Source of the DNA: Mycobacterium paraffinicum
GTDB taxonomy: Bacteria > Actinomycetota > Actinomycetes > Mycobacteriales > Mycobacteriaceae
Direction of reading: 5' to 3'
Length of the DNA stretch: 54,370 nt
Assembly (NCBI RefSeq): GCF_001907675.1
Contig: NZ_MPNT01000037.1
Span: 1-54,370, forward strand
The first letter of the stretch is position 1; every line of letters starts with the position of its first letter. A model generated the notes under the pieces. It searched no databases. It saw only the letters and a list, made by a program, of their open reading frames with translations, and had not been told where the DNA came from. Positions 36,142 through 43,635 of this stretch are shown here, piece after piece. Made by a program: the position numbers and the translations under genes.

Positions 36142-36249
36142 TCAGCCGATCGGCTGCGCGGGCTGATCCGGATATGCGGGGATGTAGTGCGAGGCATAGG
36201 CGGGAGCGGGTAGCCGCGCGCGGAGAGTGCCTGCCGCCGTCTTGCCCAC
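36142..36249 (-). CDS. 35-aa peptide gene at the head of the sugar-oxidation operon
   Basis: A GTG at 36249 with a well-placed GAGGTGA ribosome site opens a 36-codon frame ending TGA at 36142-36144, 25 nt before the membrane-protein start. The product has a basic N-terminus (GKTAAGTLRARLPAP) and a Tyr/Pro-rich C-terminus (AYASHYIPAYPDQPAQPIG). About three quarters of third codon positions are G or C, as expected for a real mycobacterial gene. No match is known to me. It could be a small subunit, a membrane-complex accessory, or a leader peptide. Confidence 0.5.
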   Translation of the reverse strand: MGKTAAGTLRARLPAPAYASHYIPAYPDQPAQPIG

Positions 36250-36508
36250 GCGTCACCTCATTCCTGAAACGAAACACGCTCGGCCAGCCGGCGCGATGAA
36301 CCCTCGCGACGGCCGCCCAAAGAACTGGCAAGCGCCCAGCTGCGTGTTTCAACCGAGGTGGTCCCGACAGCGCGTCGTGACCGAAGCGCATCCGGTGCGT
36401 ACCCGATTCCCGCCGGTGTAAACAGTTCGATCGGTGTCGGGTTGGCCGCCCGTCGGGGTTTCTTGCGAGCCCCGGCGGCCGTCCGTGACGTCTCTCAACC
36501 ACGTCGGC
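36250..36508. other. Gene-poor spacer upstream of the sugar-oxidation operon
   Basis: I see no supported gene here. The open frames on either strand are short and lack ribosome sites. The promoter for the minus-strand operon should lie here, but no convincing -35/-10 pair stands out. Confidence 0.4.
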
Positions 36509-36757
36509 TGTGATGTCTCAGGACATCAGTGACAGTTCTGCATCAGGGCTTCAGTGACGGTTGGTGTGTCAGGAGTTTGGTGACGGTTTCTCGGGGTTGG
36601 GGCGGCGGGGGCCGCGGGGTCGGCCGTTGCCGACGTATCTGATGCCAGGTGCGGGTCGGGTGTGTTCGATGAGGACTTCGCCCTGCAGGTCGGTGACGAT
36701 GACTTTGTCTGCGGCGCTGACGACGAGGACCTGTTGAGCGTCGGTGGCCGGTTGTCT
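36509..36757 (-). mobile_element. 3' remnant of an IS481/IS3-type insertion sequence
   Basis: The left edge (36509-36535) is a terminus-like sequence, TGTGATGTCTCAGGACATCA then GTGACAG, containing the inverted pair GATGTC/GACATC. The region holds only the 3' end of a transposase-like frame and is cut off at 36757 by the IS3-like element. The missing 5' part is not found beyond that element. Confidence 0.5.
36569..36757 (-). pseudogene. Truncated transposase C-terminus
   Basis: The minus-strand frame reads about 63 residues, RQPATDAQQVLVVSAADKVI then VTDLQGEVLIEHTRPAPG, ending PNPEKPSPNS before TGA at 36571-36569. The style (VIVTDLQGEVL, GNGRPRGPRRPNP) resembles the extreme C-terminus of actinobacterial integrase-core transposases. 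There is no start codon, because the 5' part is missing. Confidence 0.5.
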
Positions 36758-36777
36758 TGAGTCAAGAAGATGGCAGG
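36758..36777. repeat. IS3-like element terminal inverted repeat (orfB end)
   Basis: TGAGTCAAGAAGATGGCAGG pairs with the end at 38086-38105, with one gap and a few mismatches. The orfB stop codon lies within it. Confidence 0.7.
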
Positions 36778-37751
36778 TTTTTGCTGGTGAGGTAGGCCTG
36801 TTTGGGGGTGTGGTCGGCGAGGGCTGATCGGATGGTGTTGTAGATGATGCGGAAGCGGTGGACTTCCATGTCGAGGGCGTCGCCGTCGCCGATGTAGCCG
36901 CGGTAGAGGTGCTCGTATTTTAGGGTGCCGAAGAACCGTTCGATGACGCCGTTGGTTTGTGGTGATTTGATGCGGGTGCGCACGTGGCGCAGCAGGGGGT
37001 CGTCGCCGGTGAAGGCGATCTGAAAGGTTTGGCCGCGAAAGCAGGGACCGTTATCAGAGACCAGGGCAATGGGGGCAGGGGCGTGGCCGATGACGGTTTC
37101 GGCGGCATCGACGATGTCCATGAGGCCGCGGTCGTCGCGTAAGTCGGCCAGGTCCAGGATGCGTTGGGCTTCGGTGATGGCCAGCTGCAGACAGCGCAGG
37201 GCATCAGCACCTCGGCCGGTAGGGGTGACGGTGACGGCCAGGCAGTATTTGGTGGCGTAGTCGATGACCGCGCAGATGCGCCAGATACCGCCGGTAGTGG
37301 TTTCAAATTCAGAAAAGTGGGTCTGCCAGACCCGGTTACGTTCGGTGGGCGGATCCTGGAACACTTTGCGGCGCAACACAGCCCAGGACTTGCGATCCGC
37401 CCGAAAGCCTTGCGGCAGAAGCAGTCCGCGCCGCCGTAAGGCTCGGGCCACCGAGGAATTGGTGACGTCGTGGCCATCGGCACGCATCAACGCGGCGATC
37501 TTGCGATACCCCCACGCCGGCCAGGCTTCGGCGTACTTGGCGGCCACCGCCTCGATGCGGTCGACTGTCGGCGCCGGCCACGGCCCTTTGATCGGGGCAC
37601 CGTGACGCAGCGGCGCCAACCATCGTCGGTAGGTGCGTTCGGGGATGCCGGCCAAAACGCAGAACCTCGAAACCGGCAGACCCGCTGCTTCTCTTAGGGC
37701 TTCGAGGTCGACGAAGGGACCTGATCGGCGAAAGCTGCACCGCGCTGCCAA
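36762..37751 (-). CDS. IS3-family transposase OrfB, integrase core
   Basis: This is the DDE transposase catalytic part, up to 329 residues from a TTG at 37751. The catalytic triad is visible in VIDYATKYC (Asp), LVSDNGPCFRG (Asp) and KSPQTNGVIERFFGTLKYEH (Glu). An upstream helical segment (GIPERTYRRWLAP, WGYRKIAALMR) is the usual HTH_21 region. The frame overlaps orfA by 58 nt, so production as an OrfAB fusion by ribosomal frameshifting is likely for this family, although no obvious A-rich slippery site was found. The protein looks full length. Confidence 0.85.
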   Translation of the reverse strand: MAARCSFRRSGPFVDLEALREAAGLPVSRFCVLAGIPERTYRRWLAPLRHGAPIKGPWPAPTVDRIEAVAAKYAEAWPAWGYRKIAALMRADGHDVTNSSVARALRRRGLLLPQGFRADRKSWAVLRRKVFQDPPTERNRVWQTHFSEFETTTGGIWRICAVIDYATKYCLAVTVTPTGRGADALRCLQLAITEAQRILDLADLRDDRGLMDIVDAAETVIGHAPAPIALVSDNGPCFRGQTFQIAFTGDDPLLRHVRTRIKSPQTNGVIERFFGTLKYEHLYRGYIGDGDALDMEVHRFRIIYNTIRSALADHTPKQAYLTSKNLPSS

Positions 37752-38038
37752 ATCCGCAACTGCACCGTGGCTTCGGCCAGCGCCAGCTTGAGTTGCTCGT
37801 TTTCCATCCGCAGCCGCCGCTGCTCGGGATTGCCCAGCTTGCCTGCCGGCCCACCAGGAACCTCCTCGAGCCGCTCAGCGCCGGCCTCCAGGAACTGGTG
37901 CTTCCACTTGGTGACGGTGACCGTGGCGACCCCACACCGGCGTGCTGCCTCAGCACACGTCATCTCGTTGGCCAAGACTGCCACCACCAGCCGGGTTTTC
38001 TCCTCAGCCGGAATCTTCGTCCGTCGCGACCGAACCAT
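37694..38038 (-). CDS. IS3-family transposase OrfA
   Basis: This 114-aa DNA-binding subunit has a helix-turn-helix, EMTCAEAARRCGVATVTVTKW, followed by a leucine-zipper-like helix (LRMENEQLKLALAEATVQLR) that mediates multimerisation in IS3 elements. The ATG at 38038 lies about 67 bp from the right end of the element. The 3' end overlaps orfB in another frame. Confidence 0.82.
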   Translation of the reverse strand: MVRSRRTKIPAEEKTRLVVAVLANEMTCAEAARRCGVATVTVTKWKHQFLEAGAERLEEVPGGPAGKLGNPEQRRLRMENEQLKLALAEATVQLRIWQRGAAFADQVPSSTSKP

Positions 38039-38085
38039 CTGCTCAACCTTTCAACTCCGGCCGCAGTTATCCACACTTTGCGACC

Positions 38086-38105
38086 CTGCCAAAAAGTTTG
38101 AGTCA
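38086..38105. repeat. IS3-like element terminal inverted repeat (orfA end)
   Basis: Read on the minus strand this is TGACTCAAACTTTTTGGCAG, matching the other end. It stops 11 bp before the -10 box of the HNH gene. Confidence 0.7.
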
Positions 38106-38116
38106 GTGGATGGTCG

Positions 38117-38122
38117 TATAAT
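38117..38122 (+). promoter_or_regulatory. Perfect TATAAT -10 box of the DUF222/HNH gene
   Basis: TATAAT ends 7 nt before the ATG at 38130, so transcription should begin at or next to the A of the start codon, giving a leaderless mRNA. No matching -35 lies 16-18 bp upstream; the DNA there is the end of the insertion sequence. Confidence 0.7.
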
Positions 38123-38137
38123 CGAACACATGTTCGA
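38122..38137 (+). promoter_or_regulatory. LexA (SOS) box overlapping promoter and start codon
   Basis: TCGAACACATGTTCGA matches the mycobacterial LexA consensus TCGAAC-N4-GTTCGA exactly in both half-sites. It overlaps the last base of the -10 box and includes the start codon, so bound LexA would block transcription initiation. SOS control of REP13E12 genes is established in M. tuberculosis. Confidence 0.85.
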
Positions 38138-39581
38138 GTACTCGCTAGCGTCGCGGTCGACGCCGGAATCGTCGGCGCTGCTGGATCGGATGCGTGAGGC
38201 GGGCCGTGCGGAGGCGCGGGCCGCCGCCGACCGGTTGGTGGCGGTCGGCGAGCTGTTGGTGTTGCGCTGCCGGGACTCGGGGGAGCGGGCGGACTGGGCG
38301 GCCGACGCGTGGGAGGCGGTTGCCGGGCAGGTCGGTGCGGCGCTGGGCTGCAGTGTGGCGATGGCGCATAGCTACCTTCGGTACGCGGTGGCAATGCGCG
38401 AGCGCCTGCCGCAGGTCGGCAAGGCCTTCCAGGCCGGCGATTTCGACTATCGCGCGTTCCAGACGATCGTGTTCCGCACCGACTTGATCACCGACGCCGA
38501 GGTGTTGGCGCGGGTGGATGCCCGGCTCGCGGCGTTGCTGTCGCGGCGCCCGTCGCTGACCCGCGGCGGGTTGAGCGCGGCGGTGGATCGCGTGGTGGCG
38601 CTGGTGGATGCCGATGCGGTGCGCCGGGCCAAGGAGGCGGCCAGCGATCGGTTCGTGGATGTGCAGGCCAACGAGTCGGGGATGGCGTGGCTGACGGGCA
38701 GCATGTTCGGCGCCGACGGGCATGCCCTGGATCGGCGGCTCGACGAGCTGGCGCGCGGCGTCTGTGACGCCGACCCGCGCAACCCGCGGCAGCGGCGTGC
38801 CGATGCGCTCGGGGCGCTGGCCGCCGGGGCGGACCGGTTGCGGTGTCAATGCGGAACGCCCGAGTGCGCCGCCGCCGAGCGCACCCCGAGCGCCGTGGTG
38901 ATTCACGTGGTCGCCGAGCAGGCCGCGGTCGCCGGCCACGGCACGGTCCCGGGCGTCCTGCCCGGTTTCGAAGGACTCCTGCCGGCCGAGGTGATCGCCG
39001 AGTTGGCCCGTTCGGCCAAGCTGGTGCCGTTGGACGTGCCGGGCCAGGCCGAGCCGCGCTACACCCCGTCGAGGCGGCTGGCCGACTTCGTGCGGTGCCG
39101 GGATCTGACGTGTCGGGCGCCGGGCTGTGATCGCCCGGCCGTCGACTGCGACATCGACCACACGATCCCGTACTCCGAGGGCGGTGCGACGCATCCGTCG
39201 AACCTGAAAGCCCTTTGCCGCCAACATCATTTGCTGAAGACGTTTTGGGGGTGGCGGGACGAACAGTTGCCCGACGGCACCCTGGTCTGGCGGCTGCCCG
39301 ACGGGCACACCTACGTCACCACCCCGGGCAGCGCGCTGCTGTTCCCCAGCCTGTGCGCGCCCACCGGCGACGTCCCAGCCCCCACACCCGTCGAGCGGTG
39401 CGGCGAGCGCACCGCGATGATGCCGCTGCGCACCCGCACCCGCGCCCAGAACCGGGCCCAGCGCATCGCCACCGAACGCCACCGCAACCGCCGAGCCCGG
39501 CTGGCCGCCCAACCCGCGGTGCCAACCAGCTCGTCATCCGCCGGCCCCGCGCCCCCCGACGACGACCCGCCACCCTTCTAG
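38130..39581 (+). CDS. DUF222/HNH endonuclease-domain protein (REP13E12 family)
   Basis: This 483-aa protein has an N-terminal DUF222 region (about residues 20-270) and a C-terminal HNH nuclease motif, CRAPGCDRPAVDCDIDHTIP followed by NLKALCRQHH, with the first catalytic His at 344. The tail is Pro/Ser-rich. The open frame runs upstream into the insertion sequence, but the ATG at 38130 sits inside the SOS box, as in other family members. The biochemical role is unknown; copies are repeated in mycobacterial genomes and some serve as prophage attachment sites. It converges on the MspA-like gene with a 7-bp gap. Confidence 0.85.
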   Translation: MFEYSLASRSTPESSALLDRMREAGRAEARAAADRLVAVGELLVLRCRDSGERADWAADAWEAVAGQVGAALGCSVAMAHSYLRYAVAMRERLPQVGKAFQAGDFDYRAFQTIVFRTDLITDAEVLARVDARLAALLSRRPSLTRGGLSAAVDRVVALVDADAVRRAKEAASDRFVDVQANESGMAWLTGSMFGADGHALDRRLDELARGVCDADPRNPRQRRADALGALAAGADRLRCQCGTPECAAAERTPSAVVIHVVAEQAAVAGHGTVPGVLPGFEGLLPAEVIAELARSAKLVPLDVPGQAEPRYTPSRRLADFVRCRDLTCRAPGCDRPAVDCDIDHTIPYSEGGATHPSNLKALCRQHHLLKTFWGWRDEQLPDGTLVWRLPDGHTYVTTPGSALLFPSLCAPTGDVPAPTPVERCGERTAMMPLRTRTRAQNRAQRIATERHRNRRARLAAQPAVPTSSSSAGPAPPDDDPPPF

Positions 39582-39588
39582 TCGCGGG

Positions 39589-40290
39589 TCAGACGGATTT
39601 GGTGACGCCCACGTAGGACAGGACCACGTCGGATTCGTCCGTCACCTGAGTCAGGGTCGCGTAGGACCGGATGAACGACTGGCCGACGCAGCCGTCGATC
39701 TTGACGTGGAAGCCCGTGACGATGACCCGGGGATTGGGGCCCTTGAAGTCTTTCTTGGCCACCGGTACGACAATTACGACGCCGGGCTTGAGGCCGACGG
39801 TGACCACGCCGTTCAGCGGTGTGGTGATCAGCGGGACGGCCACTGGCGTACCGGCCCCCAGGCCCGCGATGCCGAGGCCCGGGCTGACGCCGGCGCTGCC
39901 CGCGATGGTGACACCGTTGGACGTGCTCATGTCGATTCCGCAGCCGATCTCGTAACCCACGTCGAGCACCCCGCGAGGCTGTTCGAGCCCGTCCAGCGAG
40001 CCGAAAAACGTTCCGCGGGCGAGGTATTCGCGAGACGAGACCGCGGTGGTCAACGGCGCTATGGGGGCTTGCGACTCGTCCTTGGCCGCAAGTGTCAGGG
40101 TCCAGCCTTCGGGCGTCGTGAAGGTCACCGGGTCCGATGACGGCACCCGCCCGTCGTCCGGTGCCCCGGCGGTGGCCGCGGCGTTTTCGGCGTCGGGATC
40201 GGCGGCCGTCGGCGGTGCCGAAACCACTGATGTGACGACGCACAACGAGAGAATCGCAGCGCGACGGACGATGACGGCTACCGGCCACAC
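39589..40290 (-). CDS. MspA-family outer-membrane porin-like protein
   Basis: This 233-aa secreted protein has a signal peptide (basic VRRAAILSLCVV then a hydrophobic stretch, with likely cleavage after a TAADPD-type site near residue 31). The mature part follows the MspA plan: GWTLTLAAKDES, then EYLARGTFFGSLDG, GYEIGCGIDMS and a C-terminal beta-rich half (PRVIVTGFHVKIDGCVGQSF). It contains two Cys (in GYEIGCGI and KIDGCVG) that could form a disulfide, which the M. smegmatis MspA I recall lacks. M. tuberculosis has no clear MspA. The GTG start is supported by a -10 box 7 nt upstream. Confidence 0.78.
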   Translation of the reverse strand: MWPVAVIVRRAAILSLCVVTSVVSAPPTAADPDAENAAATAGAPDDGRVPSSDPVTFTTPEGWTLTLAAKDESQAPIAPLTTAVSSREYLARGTFFGSLDGLEQPRGVLDVGYEIGCGIDMSTSNGVTIAGSAGVSPGLGIAGLGAGTPVAVPLITTPLNGVVTVGLKPGVVIVVPVAKKDFKGPNPRVIVTGFHVKIDGCVGQSFIRSYATLTQVTDESDVVLSYVGVTKSV

Positions 40291-40297
40291 GAGCGAT

Positions 40298-40303
40298 ACC
40301 GTA
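40298..40303 (-). promoter_or_regulatory. -10 box for a leaderless mspA-like transcript
   Basis: TACGGT on the minus strand lies 7 nt before the GTG at 40290, and no Shine-Dalgarno is visible. Confidence 0.5.
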
Positions 40304-40647
40304 TGCGCGGGCCGATTCCGGCCCAGAAATTTGCTGGCCGACCGGCCGAAGTCGTTGTGCGTTCGTGACCGTTATGGAACATCGGTCCGAACTCGGGCGA
40401 TGACCGGTGTGAAGGGCGGCGATGAGAACCCGTCTGCGCGCTCGCCGACTGTTCGCCGGGGCCGCCTCGTCTGGCTGAAAGCAACGGCCGCAATGCTGAG
40501 ACGACTGCGGTGCTGGGCGATGCTCAGGTCCAAAATCGACCTGCCCGACCGCAACGATTGAGCCCCCGGAGCAAACCGCCTGGCCAGGACCGCTGAGCCC
40601 GGCGATGTGCCATGATGTCGGAGCTGTCAAGACACAAGGGAGCGGCC
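40304..40647. other. Intergenic region between mspA-like and the lipase/synthetase gene
   Basis: I see no supported gene in these 344 bp. One 53-codon frame (40400-40561) lacks a ribosome site and has unremarkable composition. The promoter of the gene at 40648 must lie here but is not obvious. AAGGGAG at 40636-40642 is its ribosome site. Confidence 0.5.
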
Positions 40648-43635
40648 GTGGATCTCAACTTGTCGATTGTCACGCGACCGGTCGAGCGCCTGATCGCTAC
40701 GGCGCAGAACGGGCTGGAGGTCGTCCGGCTGGGCGGCTTGGAAACAGGTAGCGTCCCATCGCCGTCGCAAATCGTCGAGAGCGTACCGATGTACAAGCTC
40801 CGGCGTTATTTCCCACCGGACAGCCGGCGCGAGAAGCCGCCGGTGGGCCCGCCGGTGCTGATGGTCCACCCGATGATGATGTCGGCCAACATGTGGGACG
40901 TCACGCGCGAGGAGGGCGCGGTGGGCATCCTGCACGCCAACGGGTTGGACCCCTGGGTGATCGACTTCGGCGAGCCCGACAAGGTCGAAGGCGGCATGCG
41001 CCGCACGCTGGCCGACCACATCGTCGCGCTCAGTCAGGCCATCGACACCGTCAAGGACGTCACCGGCAGCGACATCCACCTGGTCGGCTATTCGCAGGGC
41101 GGCATGTGGTGCTATCAGGTCGCCGCCTACCGGCGGTCGAAGAGCCTGGCCAGCATCGTCACCTTCGGTTCGCCGGTGGACACCCTGGCCGCCCTGCCGA
41201 TGGGCATCCCGGCAAACTTCGCCGCGCCCGCCGCCAATTTCATGGCGGACCACGTCTTCAGCCGGTTGGCCATCCCCAGCTGGATGGCGCGCACCGGCTT
41301 TCAGATGCTCGATCCGCTCAAGACCGCCAAGGCGCGCGTCGATTTCGTCCGCCAGCTGCACGACCGTGAGGCGCTCCTGCCGCGCGAACAGCAGCGCCGG
41401 TTCCTCGAGCGCGAAGGCTGGATCGCCTGGTCGGGTCCCGCGATCTCGGAACTGCTCAAGCAATTCATCGCCCACAACCGGATGATGACCGGCGGCTTCG
41501 CCGTCAACGGCCAGATGGTCACGCTCACCGACATCACCTGCCCGGTGCTGGCCTTCGTCGGCGAGGTGGACGACATCGGGCAGCCGGCCTCGGTGCGCGG
41601 CATCCGGCGGGCGGCACCCGACGCCGAAGTCTACGAATCCACCATCCGCACAGGCCATTTCGGCTTGGTGGTGGGGTCGAAAGCGGCGCAACAGAGTTGG
41701 CCGACCGTCGCCGAGTGGGTCAAGTGGCTGTCCACCGGCGGCGACAAGCCGACGGGCATCGACCTGATGGCCGACCAGCCCGCGGAGCACAGCGACAGCG
41801 GGGTCGCGCTGAGCTCCCGGATCACGCACGGCCTCGGGGAAGTGTCCGAGGCGGCGCTGGGCATGGTCCGCGGCGCGGCGAACACGGTGGTCGCGGCGAA
41901 CAAATCGATGCGCACCCTGGCCGTCGAAACGGCCCGCACGCTGCCGCGCCTGGTCCGCCTGGGCCAGATCAACGACCACACCCGCATCTCGCTGGGCCGC
42001 ATCATCGACGAACAGGCGCACGACGCCCCCCAGGGCGAATTCCTGCTGTTCGACGGGCGGGTGCACACCTACGAGGCCGTCAACCGGCGCATCAACAACG
42101 TCGTCCGCGGGCTGATCGAGGTCGGCGTCCGGCAGGGCGACCGGGTGGGCGTCCTGATGGAGACGCGACCCAGCGCGCTGGTGGCCATCGCCGCCCTGTC
42201 CCGGCTGGGCGCGACCGCGGTCGTGATGCGACCGGATGCCGACCTGGCCGCATCGGTCCGGCTCGGCGGGGTGACCGAGCTGCTGACCGACCCCACCAAT
42301 CTCGAGGCGGTGCTGGCGGCGGACCGCCAAGGTCTCCGGCAGGTGCTGGTGCTCGGCGGCGGCGAGTCGCGCGATCTGCACCTGCCCGACGACAGCGATG
42401 TCATCGACATGGAGAAGATCGACCCGGACGCCGTCCAGCTGCCCGGGTGGTACCGGCCCAACCCGGGATTGGCCCGCGACTTGGCGTTCATCGCGTTCAG
42501 CGCGGCCGGTGGCGAGCTGGTGGCCAAGCAGATCACCAACTTCCGCTGGGCGGTGTCGGCCTTCGGGACGGCCTCGACGGCCGCCCTGGACCGCCGGGAC
42601 ACCGTGTACTGCCTGACCCCGCTGCACCACGAGTCGGCGTTGCTGGTGAGCCTGGGCGGCGCGGTGGTCGGCGGCACCCGCATCGCGCTGTCCCGCGGCC
42701 TGGACCGCGACCGGTTCGTCCAGGAGGTGCGGCAGTACGGCGTCACCGTGGTGTCCTACACCTGGGCCATGCTCCGCGAGATCGTCGACGATCCCGCGTT
42801 CGTGCTGCACGGCAACCACCCCGTCCGGCTGTTCATCGGGTCCGGCATGCCGACCGGCCTGTGGGAACGGGTCGTCGACGCGTTCGCGCCCGCGCACGTC
42901 GTCGAATTCTTCGCCACCACCGACGGACAAGCGGTGCTGGCCAACGTGTCCGGCGCCAAGATCGGCAGCAAGGGCCGTCCGCTGCCCGGCGCGGGCCGCA
43001 TCGAGCTGGCCGCCTACGACCCCGAGCACGACCTGATCCTGGAGAACGAGCGCGGCTTCGTCCAGGTCGCCGAACCGAAACAGGTCGGGGTGCTGCTCGC
43101 CGCGTCCAACGGCCCGATCGATCCGACGGCGTCGGTCAAACGCGGAGTCTTCGCCGCCGGCGACACCTGGATCTCCACCGAGTACCTGTTCTACCGCGAC
43201 GACGACGGGGACTTCTGGCTGGCGGGCCGCCGCGGCTCGGTGGTCCACACCGCGCGCGGCCTGGTGTTCGACGAGCCGGTCACGAACCTGCTGGGCTGCA
43301 TCAACGGTGTCGATCTGGCGGTGACCTACAACGTGCCGGTGGGCGACCGGGAAATCGCGGTATCGGCGGTGACGCTGCTTCCCGGGGCCAGCATCACCGC
43401 GGCCGACCTGACGGATGCCGTCGCCAGGATCCCGATCGGGGTGGGGCCCGACATCGTCCAGGTCTGCCCGGAGTTGACCTTGAGTGCGACGTACCGCCCC
43501 ACGGTCAGCGCCCTGCGCGCGGCGGGAATTCCCAAGCCGGGCCGTCAGGTGTGGTACTTCGATGCCGACGGCAACTTCTTCCGCAAGCTGACCCCCACCG
43601 TGCGGTCCGAGTTGAGCGGGCGTTCCGATGGTTGA
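40648..43635 (+). CDS. Fused alpha/beta-hydrolase and acyl-CoA-synthetase-like protein (Rv1683 orthologue)
   Basis: This 995-aa protein starts at the GTG at 40648, 5 nt after AAGGGAG; upstream ATGs at 40612 and 40615 have no ribosome site. Residues about 65-380 are an alpha/beta hydrolase with the nucleophile elbow GYSQGG (Ser149) and the lid-like MMMSANMWDV region. Residues about 440-985 are an AMP-forming ligase fold. The usual YTSGTTGxPKG P-loop is replaced by FSAAGGELVAKQ, while AAGDTW and the GDFWLAGRRG hinge region remain. The M. tuberculosis orthologue is described as a bifunctional lipase/long-chain acyl-CoA synthase linked to triacylglycerol. It overlaps the next gene by 8 nt. Confidence 0.88.
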   Translation: MDLNLSIVTRPVERLIATAQNGLEVVRLGGLETGSVPSPSQIVESVPMYKLRRYFPPDSRREKPPVGPPVLMVHPMMMSANMWDVTREEGAVGILHANGLDPWVIDFGEPDKVEGGMRRTLADHIVALSQAIDTVKDVTGSDIHLVGYSQGGMWCYQVAAYRRSKSLASIVTFGSPVDTLAALPMGIPANFAAPAANFMADHVFSRLAIPSWMARTGFQMLDPLKTAKARVDFVRQLHDREALLPREQQRRFLEREGWIAWSGPAISELLKQFIAHNRMMTGGFAVNGQMVTLTDITCPVLAFVGEVDDIGQPASVRGIRRAAPDAEVYESTIRTGHFGLVVGSKAAQQSWPTVAEWVKWLSTGGDKPTGIDLMADQPAEHSDSGVALSSRITHGLGEVSEAALGMVRGAANTVVAANKSMRTLAVETARTLPRLVRLGQINDHTRISLGRIIDEQAHDAPQGEFLLFDGRVHTYEAVNRRINNVVRGLIEVGVRQGDRVGVLMETRPSALVAIAALSRLGATAVVMRPDADLAASVRLGGVTELLTDPTNLEAVLAADRQGLRQVLVLGGGESRDLHLPDDSDVIDMEKIDPDAVQLPGWYRPNPGLARDLAFIAFSAAGGELVAKQITNFRWAVSAFGTASTAALDRRDTVYCLTPLHHESALLVSLGGAVVGGTRIALSRGLDRDRFVQEVRQYGVTVVSYTWAMLREIVDDPAFVLHGNHPVRLFIGSGMPTGLWERVVDAFAPAHVVEFFATTDGQAVLANVSGAKIGSKGRPLPGAGRIELAAYDPEHDLILENERGFVQVAEPKQVGVLLAASNGPIDPTASVKRGVFAAGDTWISTEYLFYRDDDGDFWLAGRRGSVVHTARGLVFDEPVTNLLGCINGVDLAVTYNVPVGDREIAVSAVTLLPGASITAADLTDAVARIPIGVGPDIVQVCPELTLSATYRPTVSALRAAGIPKPGRQVWYFDADGNFFRKLTPTVRSELSGRSDG

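Larger units (their letters stand above)
36758..38105 (-). mobile_element. Complete IS3-like insertion sequence, about 1.35 kb
   Basis: The element carries overlapping orfA and orfB on the minus strand between imperfect terminal inverted repeats. The left end reads TGAGTCAAGAAGATGGCAGG. The right end, read inward, is TGACTCAAACTTTTTGGCAG. Both begin with TGA, as IS3 ends do. The 3-bp flanks (TCT and GTG) are not a target duplication. Left of it is a transposase remnant and right of it an HNH gene, so the insertion is not a simple hop into one parental sequence. Confidence 0.8.

Noticed and set aside
36142..36249. Mycofactocin precursor (MftA) for the peptide near a GMC oxidoreductase
   Set aside because: The peptide does not end in the Val-Tyr core of MftA, and no radical SAM or other mft genes are nearby.
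36227..36421. 64-codon plus-strand ORF in the spacer before the insertion sequences
   Set aside because: It overlaps the better-supported 35-aa ORF on the other strand and has no ribosome site or plausible domain.
36755..38108. Target-site duplication of the IS3-like element
   Set aside because: TTGAGTCA appears at both edges, but it reflects the near-palindromic TGA(G/C)TCA terminus itself. The true flanks (TCT, GTG) differ.
40400..40561. 53-codon plus-strand ORF between the mspA-like and lipase/synthetase genes
   Set aside because: No ribosome site, no recognisable sequence, no link to neighbours. Kept only as a remark on the intergenic region.
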